This document shows, in pieces, positions 1 to 12,155 of a stretch of 64,000 nucleotides of DNA. The notes under the pieces were generated by a model. That model worked only from the letters and a program-made list of their open reading frames with translations, was not told the DNA's origin and ran no database searches. The stretch comes from Pyricularia pennisetigena (lineage: Eukaryota > Ascomycota > Sordariomycetes > Magnaporthales > Pyriculariaceae): assembly GCF_004337985.1 (NCBI RefSeq), contig NW_021940921.1, positions 1,505,758-1,569,757 of the forward strand, given 5' to 3'. Both the position numbers and the translations under genes were made by a program. Every line of letters begins with the position of its first letter. Within the stretch, counting starts at the first letter, position 1.

Positions 1-413
1 TCCTGATCTTTTCGGTTCTCGAATAGGTCACCGACTGTAAAATAATCCCCACAAAAGTATTAGGTAATGATCGTTAACAATAGCGGTGCGCCGCTTATAT
101 ACCGGCGGGGAACTCAGATCCAAATCCAAAACTTACAAGCCGCTACCCCGATGCAAGCAGTGAACAGTGCTGGTGGTGACCAGTCGTTATGAACTCCAAT
201 TCCACATAAACAGCGGACCAGGTGTTGAATGTGATGCTGTAACTAATTTAAAATTGTTCATTTTGCGGTCGGAAAATAGTCAGCAGCCAGTCACGTGTAG
301 CCCATCGTACGATAGAAATTATGTACTGTATACTGCCAAGTCCAGGGCAGTTTGGAGTGAAATTTAAAAGACGAAAATCCGGTGTTTATGGTGTAACTGT
401 ATTGGGGCTTTAC

Positions 414-1896
414 CTTCATGCGCCGTATTACTGACTCTCCCTGTCCTCCTATTCGACGGATCTTTGGGTCGAACCGGATGAGAAAAAGCTGGGCTAAAAT
501 ATGATGTTGGACTCCAGTAACTGCAAATTGCGCATAAAGCTTGAGGTTAATAAGTTGCCTTTCTTAACACACGATACCATGTTGGGTTTCGACAACGTGC
601 TAAATGTACATACTATGACACGATGTTTGGTAACAAACCTCGGGAAACGCTTCCTTTTCAGACCGTTTCCTGTCCAGTATTGGCACAAAAGATTTGGGGA
701 GAAACATCTGCCAGGCTCGCCCCCATTCCCTCAACCTGCGCCATCTCTCAGTCGTTGAGAATGTGCCGCTTGTCGACCCAAGGCTTGGAGAAACATCGTG
801 ATTTTGACCGAAACAAAAGTTCAACACGTCGGCACAGTGTGCGACTGCACGGTTGGCCCAGGCGGCATCGTCGTCGGTGGGCTCCAAGGACCTGTCGACG
901 ATGGGGGTCTCTATATTAACACGGACAGGTTGGTTGCTCATAGAGGCGCTGTAAATATCCTGCCTGAGTCCGGCCCAAAAGGCTGCAGCGGAGAGACTGC
1001 GGGGTTTAATATAGCGACCGCCATGGCTAACAAACTGGTAAATGCTGAGGAGGTAGCTTTTAGTATCGACACCCATGTTTCTTACTGCGCCAATTACGTA
1101 AAGGGTCAGCTTCCAATGTGTGGCCGACCGTCCGACTTTCAATATTTACGTAATGGTCAGGCCCCCGTACCTTCCATTTCCTCCAATATTTGAAGAATCA
1201 TTGTCGCGGCGAAAAGGTTCTCGTCCGAAAAGACAGCACGATGCTGCAATAGTGGAACAAATAATTTCAGGCACTTGTCGTGATAACGGTTTGCGGCAAA
1301 GTGGTCGTAGCCGCTTGTGTGACTGAGATGCCGAGCAGCAAGCGCAAATATTGCATTGAGCAATACGGGGCAAGTCCCTGCTCGTCGCGGGACAAGAGCC
1401 TGAAAGAGAGTAAGAGGGTCACAAAGATCGATCTGCCTCGTTCGTAAGCAAAGAGTTATACAGGATAGAACTTGAACAGAAAGTGCCAGTCAACATGACA
1501 TACCCAAGGAGCAAGGTTGCGAGTAAAATGCCTGAGCAGCATGGCCTCTGATGCCGACCCTAGCGGCCAGACAGGCTCGGTGAGATACAGGCTGGCGAGC
1601 TGGGGCGACGCACGGCCAATGGATACACCGCCCGAACCAACGTCGGCGGCGTTGGACGACGACTTTTTATTATTTGATGGCGATTGACGTGGTTTTGAGG
1701 GTAAAACCTCCGATCGAAACTTATCGTTTCTATGGACGAGGCTTGAGGGCGATACAGCGGTAGTATATTGCTGCTGGGCGGCTAAAGGGGCGGATATAAT
1801 AGACGGCAGGCCATCCGCATTTGAGTGATGGGGAAGGTAGTCACTGGCTGTATTGTCCTCGACACTCCAATGAGATGGTGTACTTTCTGGAGACAA
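414..1896 (-). CDS. Partial fungal-specific (Zn2Cys6-type) transcription factor, middle region
   Basis: Four exons splice in frame on the minus strand: about 1896-1504, 1432-1171, 1084-614 and 493-414. The introns are 1503-1433 (GTATGT donor), 1170-1085 and 613-494 (GTATGT donor). The product has the conserved core of the fungal-specific transcription factor domain: a Leu/Arg-His-Phe-Thr helix ending in LAPW, then a DLCDP segment, then an ALAARHLS helix, then AAFWAGLRQDIY and a Trp-rich RLREWGRAW segment. In this family the region follows a Zn2Cys6 DNA-binding cluster and regulates RNA polymerase II genes. I find no six-cysteine cluster in the 300 bases upstream, and the family C-terminus is not recognisable after 414. 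The gene is therefore either truncated at both ends or has unrecognised outer exons. The start is undefined because the exon opens in TTG after an upstream stop. Confidence 0.62.
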
Positions 1897-2199
1897 AAGC
1901 TGAGATACAAAGCCTGCCTGGTCATTTTAAGCTTTTGCGGTGGGCTCCGTCTCGTCCACGTATGTAACTAGATATAAATAGTTCGATATAAAAATGTTAG
2001 CGAGGCGTGATTAGGGGTGATAGAATATGGTCGAATGCGTCTCCGATTTGGATGAGCTCAAACTAACTCTGGCCGGGCGAGGACATCCATGGCTGATTAC
2101 GTGCAAAAGATTCTGGATGCAATCGAGTTAGCTCGGTCCAAGTATTCCGGTTGACCTGATATGGAGTTGTTCCTGGTTGAATTGAAACCGTTTCGGCAA

Positions 2200-5100
2200 G
2201 TTCACACTTTTGATCAATCGGAATTTGAAGCCTCTTCGGCATTCACGCCCCGTCTTAGAGCAACGACCACATATTGGCGTCGCTTTGTCGCCTGCAATTG
2301 GAGAAAATGTGTGCGTCAGTCAGTTTCTCTAAACGGTATTAAGAAGAAAAGTTAACGTTCTTGAAAGCACATGTATCACTTTGTTGGAAGCCGATTAAAG
2401 AAAACATACATTTAAGGTGTTTTTCGCGGCAGTTTTGACTGTGGGAAGTAATCAGTTAGTGTGTCTCTGGGTCTTATTTGGTTCATGTTAATGTATATGC
2501 ATAATAATAGTCGTAGATGAAAGAGCAGTGAAAACTGTGATGTGATTCAGTATTATTTGAGATGATAGGAAAGAAAACTACAAAGCAGAGTCAAGGGATA
2601 TAAACAAAGCTGAAACGGCTCATACCATCCTAATGCTCCCAATTGATGATCTGAAATTGGGCTTGTAAGCCCGCGCGCGCTATTTACGGGCATTTTCCTC
2701 GAATCCTCTAGCACGTTACAATGCCAGCAACCAGCAGGGGATTTTTAGTTAGATAACAAACGATGATTCAGCTGCTGAAAGGAAGAGAGCTTTGATTTTT
2801 TTGGTGCGCCGGCAGAATGGAACATCGGAGATAGGCACATTTATACTTAAGTTATCGAAAATTGTATTGGTAATAGTGGATGGCGGTAGAATTAATTAGT
2901 GGGTATCTTGAGCGGGCAAGTGGGGTATCGCCAGGTGGTGCGTGGGTGAGTGGGTGAGTGGGCTCCTTGCCAAAAATGGAGGGGTGTGGTATATGGAGTC
3001 ATATAGTTACTGCGTACGTAGGTAGGCAACTCAGGTAATTGGGGTAAACCTCAATAAGAGGAAGGTACTATCTTAGCACTTTCAGGCAGGCAGGCTGCTG
3101 CTACCGTACCTTGTCTTATATGTTAGCCCCCGTCTACCTACTCAGGACCCACCGAAGTGGGTTGACTACCTGCCTGTTTTTTTTGGTATCCTCCCCCCAA
3201 AGCGATTTAGGGCACAACTTAAATTTTTCTGCGCGGCAAAAAAATGCCTTCCTTAGTTGGTTCCCCAAGCAGAGATGATCCCAAGGAAACCGCACGAAAA
3301 ATGCGAAGCCCGCCAATTTAACTACCAGAGTTTATATTTGGTGTGAGATTAACTCGGCAATGTTATTAACCCTTGTATGTGGTTAATGGATACAGCTACC
3401 GTTTTGGATTTAGCCGCGGCGTGCTTGGGTGGAATCTCTGCATGCATATTAGTTGGAGAGGGAAGGGGAGGGGGTTATGTTGCAAATTGTTACCAACAGA
3501 CTGGTTCCACGTACAAAAGGTTTGGTTTTCTCATCGGGGTTTGAACCCTGAACAGGGACGTAAAAGAAGACAGATAGTTCGGCAGGTTTGACTAAAGTCT
3601 TCTATTATGCCTGATGTTGTTGCTGCCTCTTTCAGGCTAGATAATCAGCCACTATTCCACGTAGTAAACAGTAAATTTAAATTTGGTCAGCTAGAAAACA
3701 AATGTCCCTTGGACTAATCTAAAAAACCTAAGCTTTTATGTGATCAAAAGCCGGCGAATAATGATCACCACGCATTTTAACCAATCGCTACATCAAATCG
3801 AATTAGGAATAAGTAAGACACTAATAAAGAAAGTTTAATATCGGATTGAGTATGTAGTATTGTTGCATGGTTTAATATGTATGGGAGGGCGTGGCCAGCC
3901 CCATCGGCGTGTACCTAGAAACACTTTAATCCGATATTTACCTAGGTGCTTACGAAGTAGCTGCATAAGTAGGTGCCGTCAACAGTCTAGAACACATGGG
4001 CGGACTGGACAATTGTAATTTGAGCTCGGTGTTGATAGGAATCGTGTGATCGCTGCGATCGGTAAAACAATACAAACAAAGTAACAAAACTATATATCTC
4101 TAATTCATCATGATCTAACTCTCGTAAAACTGTAACTATCTACAAGCCTGCATGAATCTCTTGGAAAACTCTGCTTCGTGTCCTTAGATAACGTGGTTGT
4201 GCACGTGATCTACTTACTCGCGTGTCTGCCCATAAATTAACACTCGGGGATATTTACGGCAAGCGCCTGCCTCACCTACCTACGAAAGTTGCATATATAC
4301 GCGCCGTGAGCATGGCACAGTTTTCGAAAGACCAATTTTGCAATTTGCAGGCCAAAATTTTGGAATCCTACAAGGGTGTAATATTTATCTAGGCTGTAGA
4401 ACGTGTTGGAAACTTTTAACAGTATTTTACACAGTTTTTACACAGGTATGAACAACGGAATTCCATATAAACGTATAACACAGAGCAAGCTTGTGGGCTT
4501 TTCTATATTATATCTCGGTATTAAAATTTATACCTCCAACTTTAATAAACAGCAGGTCACAAGTCCATAGCTTTTACTTTTTATATTTAACCTCGGTATA
4601 TAAAAAACTGTTGATTCGGTCGGAAGTTGCATGAATGTTAACTGGGATAAACTTATTATTTAGACTGATAATCAATCGCGGGCCTGGTCCGGGATTTGGC
4701 GCCAGCTCACCTAGGTGAGTAGGTTTTCACAAGATTTCTATAGGCTGTGTCAAACGAGAGCCAAAAACGATTGTAATTAATTAAGTGGTTGGTTGTCTTT
4801 CTGCTGACCTAGATGACCAAGCATTGAACCAAGGGTGGAATGCACATGAGAAATATTTCAAAGAATGCCTTTTATTGTACGATACCTAGTTTAATACCTA
4901 GTTGAGGGATGTATTATTTGATATGTATCTCTAATCACTTGAGGCACTTGGGCACATCACGGGCGCCTGAGGGAAATCTCCAAATTTGACCCCGGTTCTA
5001 GCCGGGTTTACTGAATCTCCTACGTAAAACAGAGACAGGGGTTATCCATCGCCTTTGTGCATTGCAGTAGCAATTAATAATGGGGCGGCTAAATAATTGT

Positions 5101-7640
5101 CAACCCCTTTTTTGTCCATCGTCCGATTAAACAGTTCCAGACCAGCTAACTCTAATTTTGCCGCATCTGCTAAATTTGGCTTGATTCCTGCCGAAATTTG
5201 ATTCAGGGGAAAAGTTAAAACCGTTCATTTTGGAGCGTGGTATCCACGTTGCCCGTCGTCCACTGCAACCTCGTCCGAGATCCACTGTAACCTTCCAATA
5301 CAGGGACGTTCTTTAATGTTTGCACAATTCCCCGCGCTGCAATTTGAGTTGGTTGTTCCACTTTAAATATTTTCGCGTCCCCTCGCCATTATATCGAAGC
5401 AATATTATTGGAAGGCGCTCGAGTGATAAGACGGGTCAGTTCGGCCTATAAGACCCTTGAGCTTGTTCTTCGGCTCCGCACGCGCCCGTATGGGGCAGTC
5501 TAATGCGTCCCGGTATATCGAGTACAACAACCACCTGTTCGCAACCCGTTCTTCATCTGATAATCCTTTCCCGGAACTTTCTGCCATCATCCCTTACTGC
5601 ACCAAAGTTTTCTTTTATTGTTTCTATTCCTCACTCGTAGGTACGAAACAGGTGAAGAACGCGAGCAAGATGGCGGACGAGAAAGACAAAATACGCGATG
5701 CAAATGTTGCCACTGACCCCCGAAACGCAGGACGAGGACGCGCCCGTTACGAGCGATAGAAAAGCCCAGCAAAAAACCTCAAAGGTATTCGGCCCGCAAC
5801 GAGAACGACCGTCCCAAAATGTTTATGGAAGGCGTCCGACTGGACCCCGGGGCTGCCGTCTGGAATACGTTAATCAGTGCTTGTATTTTTATGATATGAC
5901 CAGCAAATGAGGAAATGGCCCGCTGGAACTGCGTTCTGTGATATTTATTAACTGAATTAGAAAGAAAACACAAGAAAGTTATCATGTGGCCTTGGTCAAC
6001 AACTTTTGTAAAAAAAATGCAGGCGCGAAGCATTCCGAGCCTTTTCCTTTTTCAACGTTGTTTTTTACTTGCTGACAACAACACGCGAGGCGCTTTCTCC
6101 GAGTTCAAATAAAATATGGTAAGTAATTGCCTAATGGCAACTGGGAAGTCCCAGCCCCATAGTAGTCCGGGCTGAGGAATGTATGTTGGTGTTTTGCCGA
6201 CGAACACGTACGCAAAATCTGGAAACTAATTCCAATGGTTTGACACGGTGCAGATGTTAGCGAAATAATCGGCCTACTCCTCAACAATTGGGATTTAAAG
6301 CGTTTTGGCAATTCACGACATTGTGCGCTCACTTTTAGGAACAGGTTATCCCGATGCCTTGATCGTAACAGCTTTTCACCCAGCGCGAAATTCGAAACTG
6401 GCCTGATATACACTCAGAAACAAAGATTTTGATACCAGATTTCCTTGCGGTTAACAAAATTTGTTCATCTGGCCCGAATACTTGGTACGCCAACCCAAAA
6501 AGTGGTGTTGTGGCTTTTGACAGGGACCCTGGATTTGGTAAATATACTTTCCCCTGAAACTAGCCCGAAAGGGTTGAAAGATATATTAAGTCGTTGAATA
6601 GCAGTTAGATTTCCTAGTCAAATTACTAAAAGAACGAGGTTCAAAATGTGCTTTGATACCGTAATTTAATTAAAAACCCTCGCTGCTTTTGAGCGGAAGG
6701 ACCAAACCCGATATGGAGGTTAAACGAACGTGATGTACTTCTTTTATTTATCGACCCTCGCCAGATCCGTCTCGACTTTCGTCTTACCTTCGGAAAAAGC
6801 TGTTAACAATTCCTAGCAAACCCTTTGTGAAAGATGTACTTGGTCAAAAGTTACCATGCCTCCGATAAGGAGAAAGTACCGCCTTATGGGAAACAGGAAA
6901 GGCAACGGACGAGAAAATCGGGGTTTTAATAACCTAAAATACCTTTCCGGAAAGTTTGGTATATAATTTATGTGGCGGGGTAAGCGGAGATTCAGGAAGG
7001 TCCACTTTTTACCATTTACTGAATAATAGGGTAAACATCCCCGAATCGTCTTTTCTCTTCGCGTCATCCAATCGTGTACGCAACGAAACTTAATGCTCCC
7101 GAAAAGCTTAAATTACTTGTTTTCAAGTGAAATCTTATTTCGCACCAACTAGTCTTTCTAAGGTGAGATTGCGCATATTTGAACAGCAGCGATCAAGAGC
7201 CCTGTACTTACATTCCGGGTTCGACCGTTTTAGGACCATACCGCCTGGCGGCCCAGGAATATAAAGTCACAGGGTGCATTAGCACAAACCTTGTTTAGAC
7301 GTCACTCAGAAAAAAAGGAACGGCCTGGCCGGCACAATAATATAACGTGGACCAAGTGGTTATATAACTTGAAAACAAAACCAAAAACCCGCAATCGACG
7401 ATCTATTTCTTTGTTTCTTCGGCCTTTTTATCAAATTAATTGCACGGCAGGGAGTATGGTTTATTCGAAACACCCAGGGGAAAATTGTAGGATATAAAGG
7501 CTGACCTGGAGACAGACATTCCTATTTTCTTAAGTTCCGTTTTCAAATTTTCTTTTTGCCTCCTTAAAAGCAACAGGATATAAAATTAATTTTGAAATAA
7601 AAATTTAAATTCCTAAAACTCGCTGCGGCTTGCAATTGTT
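2200..7640. other. AT-rich gene-poor stretch
   Basis: About 5.4 kb with only short open frames, none with recognisable protein similarity or splice-supported extension. Composition is AT-rich, with many TA-rich words and short G/T tracts such as GTGGGTGAGTGGGTGAGTGG near 2941-2960. The look fits old, C-to-T mutated repeat DNA, but I recognise no element ends in it. The frames around 5405-5910 are short and carry no motif I know. Confidence 0.5.
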
Positions 7641-9148
7641 ATGCAGTTTTCCAAAGATTTAAAACTTGCCCTTTACACGACAGCAATATCGCTCCTGGCC
7701 GTGACCGGGCTCCTGGTGGGATTAAGAACATGGGTTCAAATTTCCTTAGCGGGACTACGCACCGATGATGGTTAGTGCGACTGACTGGTGTTCGTGCTTA
7801 TTTTATCCCCATTTCTTTGTTTTCTTTTTTTTTTTTCTTTTATATTCTTTTTCTTGGTTAGCGATTAAAAACAAACCCGAGTAATGCACTGGTGCTAATA
7901 ACGTTACATAAAACTGACGATCTGTTGTTTTAGTACTTATCATTTTTTGCTGGGTAAATTATGCGTCCTCAAAAGCCAGGTGTTATCCCGCAAACCCGAG
8001 AGTACACCAATTTATAGTTTGTTGGACTTAAACAGATTTCCAATGCGATTTTATGCATCTTCTCCATAGCCTGCGCCTCGGCCAGCCTGGGAACCGAGAC
8101 TGTCGATAAAAACTCCGAAAACTACACTAAGCAGATTAGGTTTGGTACCGTGTGTCTGATCAGCTTTAGCCTCGGTATGGCGCTGGTAAAATGCTTTTTT
8201 GCCGTGTTACATCTCCGCTTATTTCCGAGCAGATACGTTCGAATATTGAACCGCTGCATTATCGTTTACGTCCTGTGCCAGAGCACCGAGGAGATTGTGG
8301 CAACCATTTTTCGGTGCCAGCCGGTGGCGAAAACTTGGAACCCCGGCATGGAGGGCGCTTGTGTTGATACGAAAGTTGTATGGTGGGTTGGCGTAAGCTC
8401 CTCTTTCCTGCCCCGCATCGGAATCCAAATTGTTGAAAGCGGCAGAATAGTTGATCAAATTGCTAATTTGTGCCTCGCACGTAGTTTCTATCCAATTTAT
8501 GCACGGATTGTGTTCTTTTCCTTGAACCAATCCCTTTTATATGGGGACTGCGGTTTATGTCAAACACCAAAAAGATCAGCATTAGTTTTATGCTGTCCTT
8601 GGGGATTTTGTTAGTCTACCAGAGACATTTGCCGATGGTTGACAAGCTTTCACTGAAGCTAACGATTCAAGCTAGCGTTTGCATAATTTCGGTCAAAAGG
8701 GTCGCGGTAACCGCAAAAACCACAATCGACGACGGAATATGTCAGATATACTTTTACAACAAACCGTTACACTTATATACAAAGCCATCTAAAGCTAATA
8801 TTTTGATTTAAAATCCTAGTCGTCGAACCACTATTATGGTCCATCGCCGAGCTAAGCGCCCTAATAATATGTTCCTGCATTCCTGCGGCCCGCAAAACTT
8901 TGTGCCGCCTACCTTGGTTCAAACGTGCGTCACGTCTCGGTCCCAAACGGAGATTGGGCCGAGCTGGGCGCTACAACAACATAGCGGTATTTTACGCGCC
9001 GCACCTTTTTTCAACAGGCGGGTGCGGTACGGCCGCTCCCTGCACGGCAATGGTGGCGATGCTGATATCGAGGCCGGCGCCTGCCCGGGCCGACCGAGGG
9101 TCGACGAAGAAAGTAATAAATACGACGGGCCCATGGACATTACAATAG
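7641..9148 (+). CDS. Rhodopsin-domain (Fung_rhodopsin) integral membrane protein, six exons
   Basis: Exons 7641-7770, 7934-7953, 8036-8392, 8485-8609, 8676-8740 and 8820-9148 keep one frame and give about 341 residues. Introns start GTTAGT, GTAAAT, GTAAGC, GTTAGT and GTCAGA; several have GCTAAC/GCTAAT branch-like sites. The protein shows family hallmarks in order: an N-terminal hydrophobic helix followed by LRTWVQISL; VLIIFCWISNAILCIFS; a helix with MALVKCFFAVLHLRLF; a Cys-Gln-Pro-Val-Ala-Lys loop; an ALVK-type helix pair; PIPFIWGLRF; SFMLSLGI; and LLWSIAELSALIICSCIPA. Members of this PTH11-neighbour family are multi-pass plasma membrane proteins with mostly unknown ligands. Exon 2 is only 20 bp. 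The C-terminal tail is uncertain: another frame to 9258 ends in a tail that also looks family-like, so a further intron or frame change after about 8920 is possible. Confidence 0.8.
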
Positions 9149-9559
9149 GGACCGAAGGCTCTGACTCCCCCAAGGTGGAAGCTCCGAATGTCGTTGCCAT
9201 TCGATGCGAGGTCCGGACCTCGTCATTGTATAACGTTAATTATAAATTGAAAGTTTAATGGAGATGCGCTTCTTGCCTCGACCTGTCGCCTGCTCCGACC
9301 TCGTCAAGAAAATCGAGCTGGTCAGGAGTAGGCGGGAATTACATATATGCGCAAGGACGGGCAGTTAACCGGAAGTTTCGCAAGCAATGTCAACCTAATC
9401 TCAATACTCAAAAGTCTTGGAATTGTATAGAAGTGTAAATGTGCATTGGTGTGGCAAAACCTCTGTGACGATTCTCTTGGTCATATACTCTGTGCAAGCG
9501 TTGTCAAGATAATGATATTTTAGGCCATTGTGAAGGCAGACGTCATCCACGTAAAGGTT

Positions 9560-10460
9560 GGGCGCCGCTTTCGTCCTCCTGTGTTCTAATATATGGTTTA
9601 ATTAATGACTGCAGGCTAATGTCTCGGTAAGCGTTATCAAACATGGTCATCTCCACGGCCGGGACCCAAAAAACGGAGCAGTCGGGGTGTGCGGCGCGTA
9701 TACGGTGGGCAGCCTCAATGCCGACCTGCGTCTTTCCGATACCGCCGAGGCCATGGATGACTGTGCGTTAACAGGCGTCTGGGTGCGCATCAGGGGGTAG
9801 CCTTTCCAACAGCTTACTCAAAATTTCTTCTCGCCCGACAAAGCTTTCGTTTCTGCCAAAGGGGACAGAGAAATGTAACTTTGCTTTTGCTGCAGGTAAT
9901 CTAAAATTCCTCTTAGTCGTGTGTTGAAGCAGCATTGGGAGGATCTTCAACTTACTCAATTTTGGCATTAATCTTATCCAAGCGAAATGTAACCTCTTGT
10001 TCAGCATCCTTCCAAAAGCCGTCGACAGCCGACTCGACTTCTTTGCTCGCTTGGTCTGGGATCCCAAATTTCTCCGATTCTTGCCTCATTGTTTTTATAT
10101 CGGAGCCTTTCAGCTTGCTCTTCATCATCTGCATGCAGAGTGCCAAACATTTGGCGATGCCACGAGAAAGATCCAGTGTCATCCCATCTTGGCGGGTAAG
10201 AAGCTCGCCGGCATCTTTATGCAGCAGGTCATGTGCAAGTTTGTTATACATGTCGTCCGCCATGCTGACAATTTGAACCTCAAAAATAATGCCGTGGTAT
10301 CGAAGCAGGGCGTCCGACTTGCCTTCTGGCAACGCAACGGGATGGTTGTTGGCTGTGTACGCACCGAACCATGACTCCTTCCAGTGCTTATAGACTTTGT
10401 GATCTGGCCCAAAGTTTCCTGGCTCTTTCCGCTCTGCGAAATTCGTCCGGTCGACTTGTG
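9560..10460 (-). pseudogene. NB-ARC (STAND/NLR-like) receptor, interrupted and 3'-truncated
   Basis: The minus strand encodes an N-terminal, mainly helical region of unassigned type (upstream of about 9955). A 53-bp intron follows (GTAAGT donor, TTTTAG acceptor, about 9953-9900). Then comes SVPFGRNESFVGREEIL and, after an in-frame TAA at 9768-9770, the P-loop segment [10 protein letters not shown]. The FVGRE motif followed by GLGGIGKTQ is the classic start of a fungal NB-ARC domain with downstream TPRs; these proteins act in non-self recognition and regulated cell death. The TAA stands where a glutamine is expected (CAA to TAA). Similarity stops near 9630, in the early NB-ARC, so the rest of the ATPase and all repeats are missing. 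The exact 5' end is unclear because the frame breaks near 10450. Confidence 0.75.
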
Positions 10461-10990
10461 TTCATAGACCTCGTCTACGCGTAGGGATTCGAGTTGAGAC
10501 AAATAAGTAGTGCGAATCGCTATATCTAATTATTCCTGTCTTCCTTCTAAGTAACAAAGGAAGCTATTTGCAATCTGTTCTGGGACACAAAAGAGTTTCG
10601 TGCGGGCCGATGGGTGCCTTACTTGTAAGGCATCCAGGGGGCCGCACCTGTTACTCCATGTCGGGATATCCCTTTAAGTGCGACAGTTATTATTATTCCA
10701 ACAGATTTGAGCAAACTTTCCAGGTTATTCTAATTCCAGCTATTAGCTCAGAGGGATTTATTTGCCTTTAAGGCTGGCTAATATCATTAAAAATAAATAA
10801 ACTTTTCTTATTATAGCTCAGTCGTGCTATTTTTGATCAGTTCAATAAAAGTTAGAACTCTCCTCTATATTTATTTAAGATGCGACACTTCTTTGGAGAC
10901 CCTGCAACTTACCCATCAGGTGTCCTTGTCTATCAGTTACCGCCTTTTTTCCTTTATTTTAATACCGTCAGCGTTCTACACTTTACCCTC

Positions 10991-11260
10991 ATGAAGTTCA
11001 GGACTATAACCGCCGCCGGGGCGGCTGCAGCTTATATTTCAAGCGTCACCGCAATTCAATGCAACTATATCGTTTATAGTATAGCTACACCGAAAGCTGT
11101 CCTACTTCGGGGCACACTTCCGTCAGGAGAAAGTCACGAAATTATGGGAGTATGGGTTAGTTTTGACAATACGAACTGTGAAGCTAGTTATAGGGACAAC
11201 GGCAGGATTTCTATAATGGGGGCACGCTCTGATGGTAAAGCAAAGCCAGTCAGTTTCTAA
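10991..11260 (+). CDS. Small secreted protein, MAX-effector-like candidate (89 aa)
   Basis: The ATG at 10991 opens MKFRTITAAGAAAAYISS, a textbook signal peptide with cleavage likely near VTA-IQ. A longer reading from 10880 would bury this peptide, so I reject it. The mature part is about 68 residues, strand-rich, and has just two cysteines separated by 38 residues (the first right after the signal peptide). That size, cysteine spacing and beta-rich pattern resemble the MAX effector fold known from blast-fungus effectors. This is an inference from pattern, not from sequence identity, and structure prediction would decide it. No intron is needed. The gene stands alone, with a conserved 3' flank at 11298-11352 and a solo LTR at 11409. 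Confidence 0.72.
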   Translation: MKFRTITAAGAAAAYISSVTAIQCNYIVYSIATPKAVLLRGTLPSGESHEIMGVWVSFDNTNCEASYRDNGRISIMGARSDGKAKPVSF

Positions 11261-11297
11261 AAATTCCAACTGGAGAGCTTTTGGGGCTGTTTTAAAC

Positions 11298-11352
11298 TTA
11301 GGGTTTTGATTGGCGTTTATTTATATTCTAAGCTACTTTGCTACGTTGTTTT
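11298..11352 (+). repeat. Conserved 3' flank shared with the 17.3-kb secreted-protein gene
   Basis: About 55 bases beginning TTAGGGTTTTGATTGGCG and including ATTCTAAGCTACTTTGCTA are about 85 percent identical, by eye, to 17677-17731. Each copy lies shortly after the stop codon of a small secreted-protein gene (38 bp and 7 bp) and upstream of a family-1 LTR in the same orientation. It may be a shared 3' UTR or the remnant of a duplicated block. Confidence 0.7.
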
Positions 11353-11408
11353 GGGGTAATGGAGTGGAGATAACGTTATATGAAAATACAATGTGTAGTT
11401 AAAACAAG

Positions 11409-11618
11409 TGTGAGGATCAGGCCCCCCAGACCTACCCTCAGAATCACGACTCGGCTCCACGCCGAGCCAGGCATCGGATAAAGGGATCCACTGGCCCCGG
11501 ATTCAAGCGCGTCTCTCCAGCGCGTCGTTGATTGTAATTTCTCTCTTCTCTTCAGTTTAGAATTTCGTTAATAGCGCCTAATACACTGAGGTTCTCCAAT
11601 GTATGCCTGGCCGTGACA
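11409..11618 (+). repeat. Family-1 LTR (solo), TGTGAGGATC...CCGTGACA
   Basis: A 210-bp unit with TG...CA ends, an internal CTCGGC/GCCGAG inverted repeat and a pyrimidine tract. The same unit occurs at 17768, 31716, 32925 and 62311. The copy at 32925 follows a chromovirus polyprotein end and a polypurine tract, so this is a Ty3/gypsy LTR. No target duplication is visible here; the right flank is a piece of a different LTR. Confidence 0.82.
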
Positions 11619-11654
11619 GTGATCCCTTCATCGACGTCGCGTCAAGCCCAGAAC
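11619..11654 (+). repeat. Family-2 LTR fragment
   Basis: The 36 bases GTGATCCCTTCATCGACGTC and following match the interior of the family-2 LTR near 16338-16375 with two or three differences. The fragment is sandwiched between a family-1 LTR end and a family-3 LTR. Confidence 0.65.
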
Positions 11655-11867
11655 TGTCACGAAAGCGATCCCAAAGAGACAAGGCTGCAATATAGGGGCG
11701 ATTCTGTTCGAAGATCTAAAGCTAAGTGTAAAGGAAGAAGAAAGGCACGCAGTGCCAATCGCGTACACACGCCTAAGCGAGCAAATAACAAAGTCACCCT
11801 GGCGCCTTATCACGTGAGGTGGAGCTAGTCACGGTTGGCAGTCGCCTAGGCACGCCACTCCGTAACA
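11655..11867 (-). repeat. Family-3 solo LTR
   Basis: A 213-bp unit reading TGTTACGGAG...TTCGTGACA on the minus strand. A nearly identical plus-strand copy lies at 29781-29993 with the same length and ends. TG...CA termini and size suggest an LTR; no internal coding part is seen in this window. Confidence 0.7.
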
Positions 11868-12155
11868 TAATCGAAACAACAAACGTAAGCCAGGACAGTG
11901 ATGCCTAAAACGCAGATCCAAAAGCAAACCAAAGAAAAGAAAACGCCAGGACTGTCTAAATGTGATAAACTCTGCTCCTAAAGCCTGTGGATGCGAGGCC
12001 ATCAGACTGTAACACGGAGCGAGAGCGAAACGTCGCTTTAGTACAAAACCTATCCGTCACATAAAAGAAGTTCGACGTTAAACCGCCACTTCCCCGGGGC
12101 TGTATTTGATGATCCCCATCTAACCTCTTTACTGATAATCACTCCGCAAGCTGTG

